This document shows positions 32,208 to 34,376 of a stretch of DNA of 34,376 nucleotides, piece by piece. Position 1 is the stretch's first letter, and each line of letters starts with the position of its first letter. Origin of the DNA: Clostridiaceae bacterium (lineage in GTDB: Bacteria; Bacillota; Clostridia; Saccharofermentanales; UBA5734); the NCBI GenBank assembly GCA_012729935.1, contig JAAYBY010000139.1:1-34376 (forward strand), written 5' to 3'. The notes beneath the pieces are model-generated. The model did no database searches. It was not told the DNA's origin and was given only the letters and a program-made list of their open reading frames with translations. A program made the translations under genes and the position numbers.

Positions 32208-34085
32208 CTAGTTCATATCGAGGCCGAGTCGAGACAGAATGTCGAGCAGCTCATTCATGGCATCTTCTGTCAGCAGCCCCATCAGTGCCTCCTGATCATC
32301 AATCCGGACGAGGTTGCTGGTGTTGTACAGGGTGATCTCGGCATCTGCTGCAGACAGCTTTTCATATTCAATCGTCGCTGTCATGTAGCCCTCGACCCCG
32401 ATATCGGCCGTGAAAACGCCATCCTCTTCTGATCCCCTGTAAATGATGTTTCCGGGCAGCTCTGCTGTGTCGTCGAGAATTTCAATGGACAGATCACCGA
32501 GCAGATAATCCTGATCATCGATCACGACGGCATCCAGATCCGTAAAAGATGCCTTCATGACGGGCTCTCCCTGGACACTCAATGACGCAACACCTGTTTT
32601 GAATTCATTATCCACGTCATACTCAGCCAGAAATGAGAACGATTCGGTTGAATCTTCGAATTCGATCAGCAAGCCTTCCTGTTTTTGATTGACTGGATGG
32701 TAATAGGTTAAGGTTGCTTCAGTTTCATCATCTTCGTCAAGGATATTGAGAAGTCGTCCCCGGATTTCTCCTTTTCCGTCCACATAGACTGTCTGAATCA
32801 GCGTGAACGCATCTTCCGGTTCGATTTCCGAACCGATTTCTTCGATGGCTTCATCAAAAAAGTTATCCCAGGTTTCCCGATCTGTTGCACCTTCAAAATA
32901 GCCGTCAACTTGCAGGCTCCCATAGAACTGATCGTATAAGTTGACATACAAATCGTAGATAGTCTCGTCATCACGAATCTGCTCCATCAAGGCCAGCAGC
33001 ATCTTCTGCAGGCTCTCACTGGTGATCGTGATGGTGTAGGCACCATATGTTCCTGAAACCGCTCCGGCCTCAATGGTCTGCCGGCTTTCATAGGACGCTT
33101 CGTCGATGTGTTCCAGTATGATATCGATCAGCGCGTATACAGACTGCTCCATTTTCTTTTCATCAATGCCCAGATCGGTTGATGTCAATCCGGACAACAA
33201 CGCGATTGGGGAGACCTCATCAGGCAGATCGAGCTCTACCATCGATAAGGTGCTCTGCAGTGACGCGTCATCGATGAGAATCCAGGAATCAAAAATGTCC
33301 TGCAAGCCGATAACCATCTGGTCATCTTCCATATAGAGCTCTAAGGTCAGCAAACGCTCATCGCCTGTCTGCAGATCGATAGCCGCATAGCTCATCGGGT
33401 CGTCTTCGTCACGATTGTACAAACTGGTTAAGCGGACAGACAGCGCGTCAAGCACATCGACCAGCATCGGATCCATCGTATCAGCCATGCCGGGCATATC
33501 CAGAGAAAGGCCGACGATGGCACCGCCCTTGATTTCATCTGATTCAATGTTGCCGATTCGTGCGAGATCCTCAATCCAATCAGAAGCATCAGACTTCATT
33601 GAGCTGGCTTCGACGGCCAGGTAGGCTTTTTTGGGACCGAGAATCAAGCGGCGGACCGAATCTCCGGCAAAGGCAAAAACGCCTACCGCTGCCAGGGCAA
33701 CCACCAGAATAATAACCAGAGGAACCACCCATTTTTTGCGTTTTGGTTTTCCGTGCGGTGGTTGCTGCCAAGGCTGCTGGGGCGGCTGCTGCCAGTTTTG
33801 CACCGGTAACGGCGGCTGCCAGCTTTGCTGCTGGTAAACCGGCTGGGGTGGCTGATAAGCCGGTGGCGAGGGTGGCTGTTGTGCAACCGGTTGTCTAGAC
33901 GGCAGGGTTGACGAACCACAGTTGCCGCAGAACAAGGCGCCTGGCTTTAAAGGCGTTTGGCAGACTGGACAATTAGACGATTCAGGAGTCTGGTCAGGCT
34001 TCGGCGCGTTCATGACTTTGGCACCGCAGCTCTGACAAAAAACGCTGTTCTCCTGAAGTTGTACACCACATTGTCTACAATGCAT
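32208..34085 (-). CDS. Double zinc-ribbon, Pro/Gln-rich, single-pass membrane protein with large ectodomain
   Basis: This 625-residue protein starts with two zinc ribbons (Cys 3/6/17/20 and 39/42/53/56, each CxxC-x10-CxxC). A Pro/Gln-rich linker (about 60-112), a basic KPKRKK stop and one transmembrane helix (about 119-140) follow. About 485 mostly acidic residues lie outside the cell and I do not recognise a domain name for them. This layout resembles Gram-positive zinc-ribbon membrane proteins such as the YvbJ/TcaA type. I chose the ATG at 34085, preceded by AAAGGAG and placing the first Cys pair at the N-terminus; the longer frame to 34130 lacks support. It abuts the ATPase gene (TAGATG) and heads the exporter operon, so it may sense a signal, scaffold the exporter or receive its cargo. 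Its function is not known. Confidence 0.8.
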   Translation of the reverse strand: MHCRQCGVQLQENSVFCQSCGAKVMNAPKPDQTPESSNCPVCQTPLKPGALFCGNCGSSTLPSRQPVAQQPPSPPAYQPPQPVYQQQSWQPPLPVQNWQQPPQQPWQQPPHGKPKRKKWVVPLVIILVVALAAVGVFAFAGDSVRRLILGPKKAYLAVEASSMKSDASDWIEDLARIGNIESDEIKGGAIVGLSLDMPGMADTMDPMLVDVLDALSVRLTSLYNRDEDDPMSYAAIDLQTGDERLLTLELYMEDDQMVIGLQDIFDSWILIDDASLQSTLSMVELDLPDEVSPIALLSGLTSTDLGIDEKKMEQSVYALIDIILEHIDEASYESRQTIEAGAVSGTYGAYTITITSESLQKMLLALMEQIRDDETIYDLYVNLYDQFYGSLQVDGYFEGATDRETWDNFFDEAIEEIGSEIEPEDAFTLIQTVYVDGKGEIRGRLLNILDEDDETEATLTYYHPVNQKQEGLLIEFEDSTESFSFLAEYDVDNEFKTGVASLSVQGEPVMKASFTDLDAVVIDDQDYLLGDLSIEILDDTAELPGNIIYRGSEEDGVFTADIGVEGYMTATIEYEKLSAADAEITLYNTSNLVRIDDQEALMGLLTEDAMNELLDILSRLGLDMN

Positions 34086-34213
34086 AATGAGCTCCTTTGC
34101 ATATCCAGTTTGGGTGAGACGTGAGAGCATGTGTTTGTTCGATCACTAATCATCAATGATTCTGTGGGAATTATCCGGTGTTTTTGCATGGCGGAACGGT
34201 TATCTTTATCTTG

Positions 34214-34242
34214 ATTATAAGCAAAGAAGGGGTTTGGTACAA
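34214..34242 (-). promoter_or_regulatory. Promoter of the zinc-ribbon/ABC-2 operon
   Basis: On the minus strand TTGTAC (34242-34237) and a perfect TATAAT (34219-34214) are exactly 17 bases apart. Transcription should start near 34207, giving a leader of about 120 bases. The promoter lies just downstream of the terminator of the preceding gene. Confidence 0.65.
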
Positions 34243-34280
34243 CAAAAAACAAAAAAACAAGCGGCCATTCCGACCGCTTG
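34240..34280 (-). terminator. Terminator of the gene at the right edge
   Basis: CAAGCGG (34258-34264) pairs with CCGCTTG (34274-34280). Read on the minus strand, the hairpin is followed by TTGTTTTTTTGTTTTTTG, a good U-rich tract. It ends transcription of the partial gene at 34322-34376. Confidence 0.75.
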
Positions 34281-34321
34281 CCCGATTTTTACGATTCGAT
34301 TGTGTGTCGTTTCAGGAACGG

Positions 34322-34376
34322 CTACTCGCCGACAATCTGAATGATGACTTCACGATCGCGTGCGCGTGTATGATCG
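34322..34376 (-). CDS. C-terminal fragment of an unidentified gene (truncated by window edge)
   Basis: The minus-strand frame entering at the right edge reads DHTRARDREVIIQIVGE and stops with TAG at 34324-34322. A terminator-like hairpin 42 bases further on, and the next promoter beyond it, support this being a real gene end. Seventeen residues are too few to name a family. Confidence 0.5.
   Translation of the reverse strand, partial: DHTRARDREVIIQIVGE

Noticed and set aside
33750..33900. Repetitive-looking GGCTGCTGCCAG-like DNA as a possible repeat array.
   Set aside because: It is codon repetition from the Pro/Gln-rich linker of the zinc-ribbon protein. The units are irregular, with no spacers.

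Overview
The window looks like a chromosomal segment from a Gram-positive anaerobe-type Firmicute, most likely a Clostridia relative. This is an inference from strong AGGAGG-type ribosome binding sites, TTG and GTG starts, sigma-A-like promoters (TTGACA/TATAAT), a lipoprotein with a Thr-rich linker, and a carbohydrate-type ABC importer without its own ATPase. Base composition is near-balanced and fairly even by eye. I see no rRNA, tRNA, CRISPR array, transposase or phage gene.

Layout. (1) 1-5037, household genes: the C-terminal end of a beta-CASP metallo-beta-lactamase nuclease, an MscS-type channel, an M18 aminopeptidase facing it with overlapping stops, a small XRE regulator, and a MATE exporter. 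(2) 5134-9413, a tight plus-strand cluster: aldo/keto reductase, HAD phosphatase, peptidase T (pepT), MFS transporter. (3) 9537-13591, a plus-strand cluster: a CarH/LitR-like cobalamin-binding protein without a DNA-binding domain, translationally coupled to an FtsX/MacB-type permease and its ATPase, followed by an FGGY sugar kinase. (4) 13812-27669, a putative catabolic locus: L-fucose/L-arabinose-isomerase-like enzyme, LacI regulator, histidinol-dehydrogenase paralogue, M81 (MlrC-like) metallopeptidase, signal-less ceramidase-fold protein, FAD-dependent oxidoreductase, amidohydrolase, and a solute-binding lipoprotein with two permeases. (5) 27909-29186, an SLC13/MatC-like permease under its own promoter. 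(6) 29199-34085 (minus), a zinc-ribbon membrane protein, an ABC ATPase and two ABC-2 permeases as one operon. (7) The last 55 bases hold the C-terminus of another minus-strand gene, with its terminator.

The main discovery is in region 4. A palindrome with core TTTCGAAA (best copy ATATTTTCGAAAATAT, 24046-24061) recurs in the intergenic regions before the isomerase, between the divergent hisD-like and M81 genes, before the ceramidase-like gene, and before the importer. Two copies precede the isomerase, two lie in the divergent region, one precedes the ceramidase-like gene and two overlap before the importer. The CpG-centred symmetry suits a LacI-family regulator, and one is encoded inside the locus. 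The inferred picture is a LacI-controlled regulon that imports an unidentified solute through the ABC system, cleaves it in the cytoplasm (M81, ceramidase-fold and amidohydrolase enzymes lack signal peptides) and oxidises, isomerises or phosphorylates the products. The substrate cannot be read from the sequence.

A second unusual unit is the cobalamin-sensor-like protein coupled to an ABC transporter at 9537-12044.
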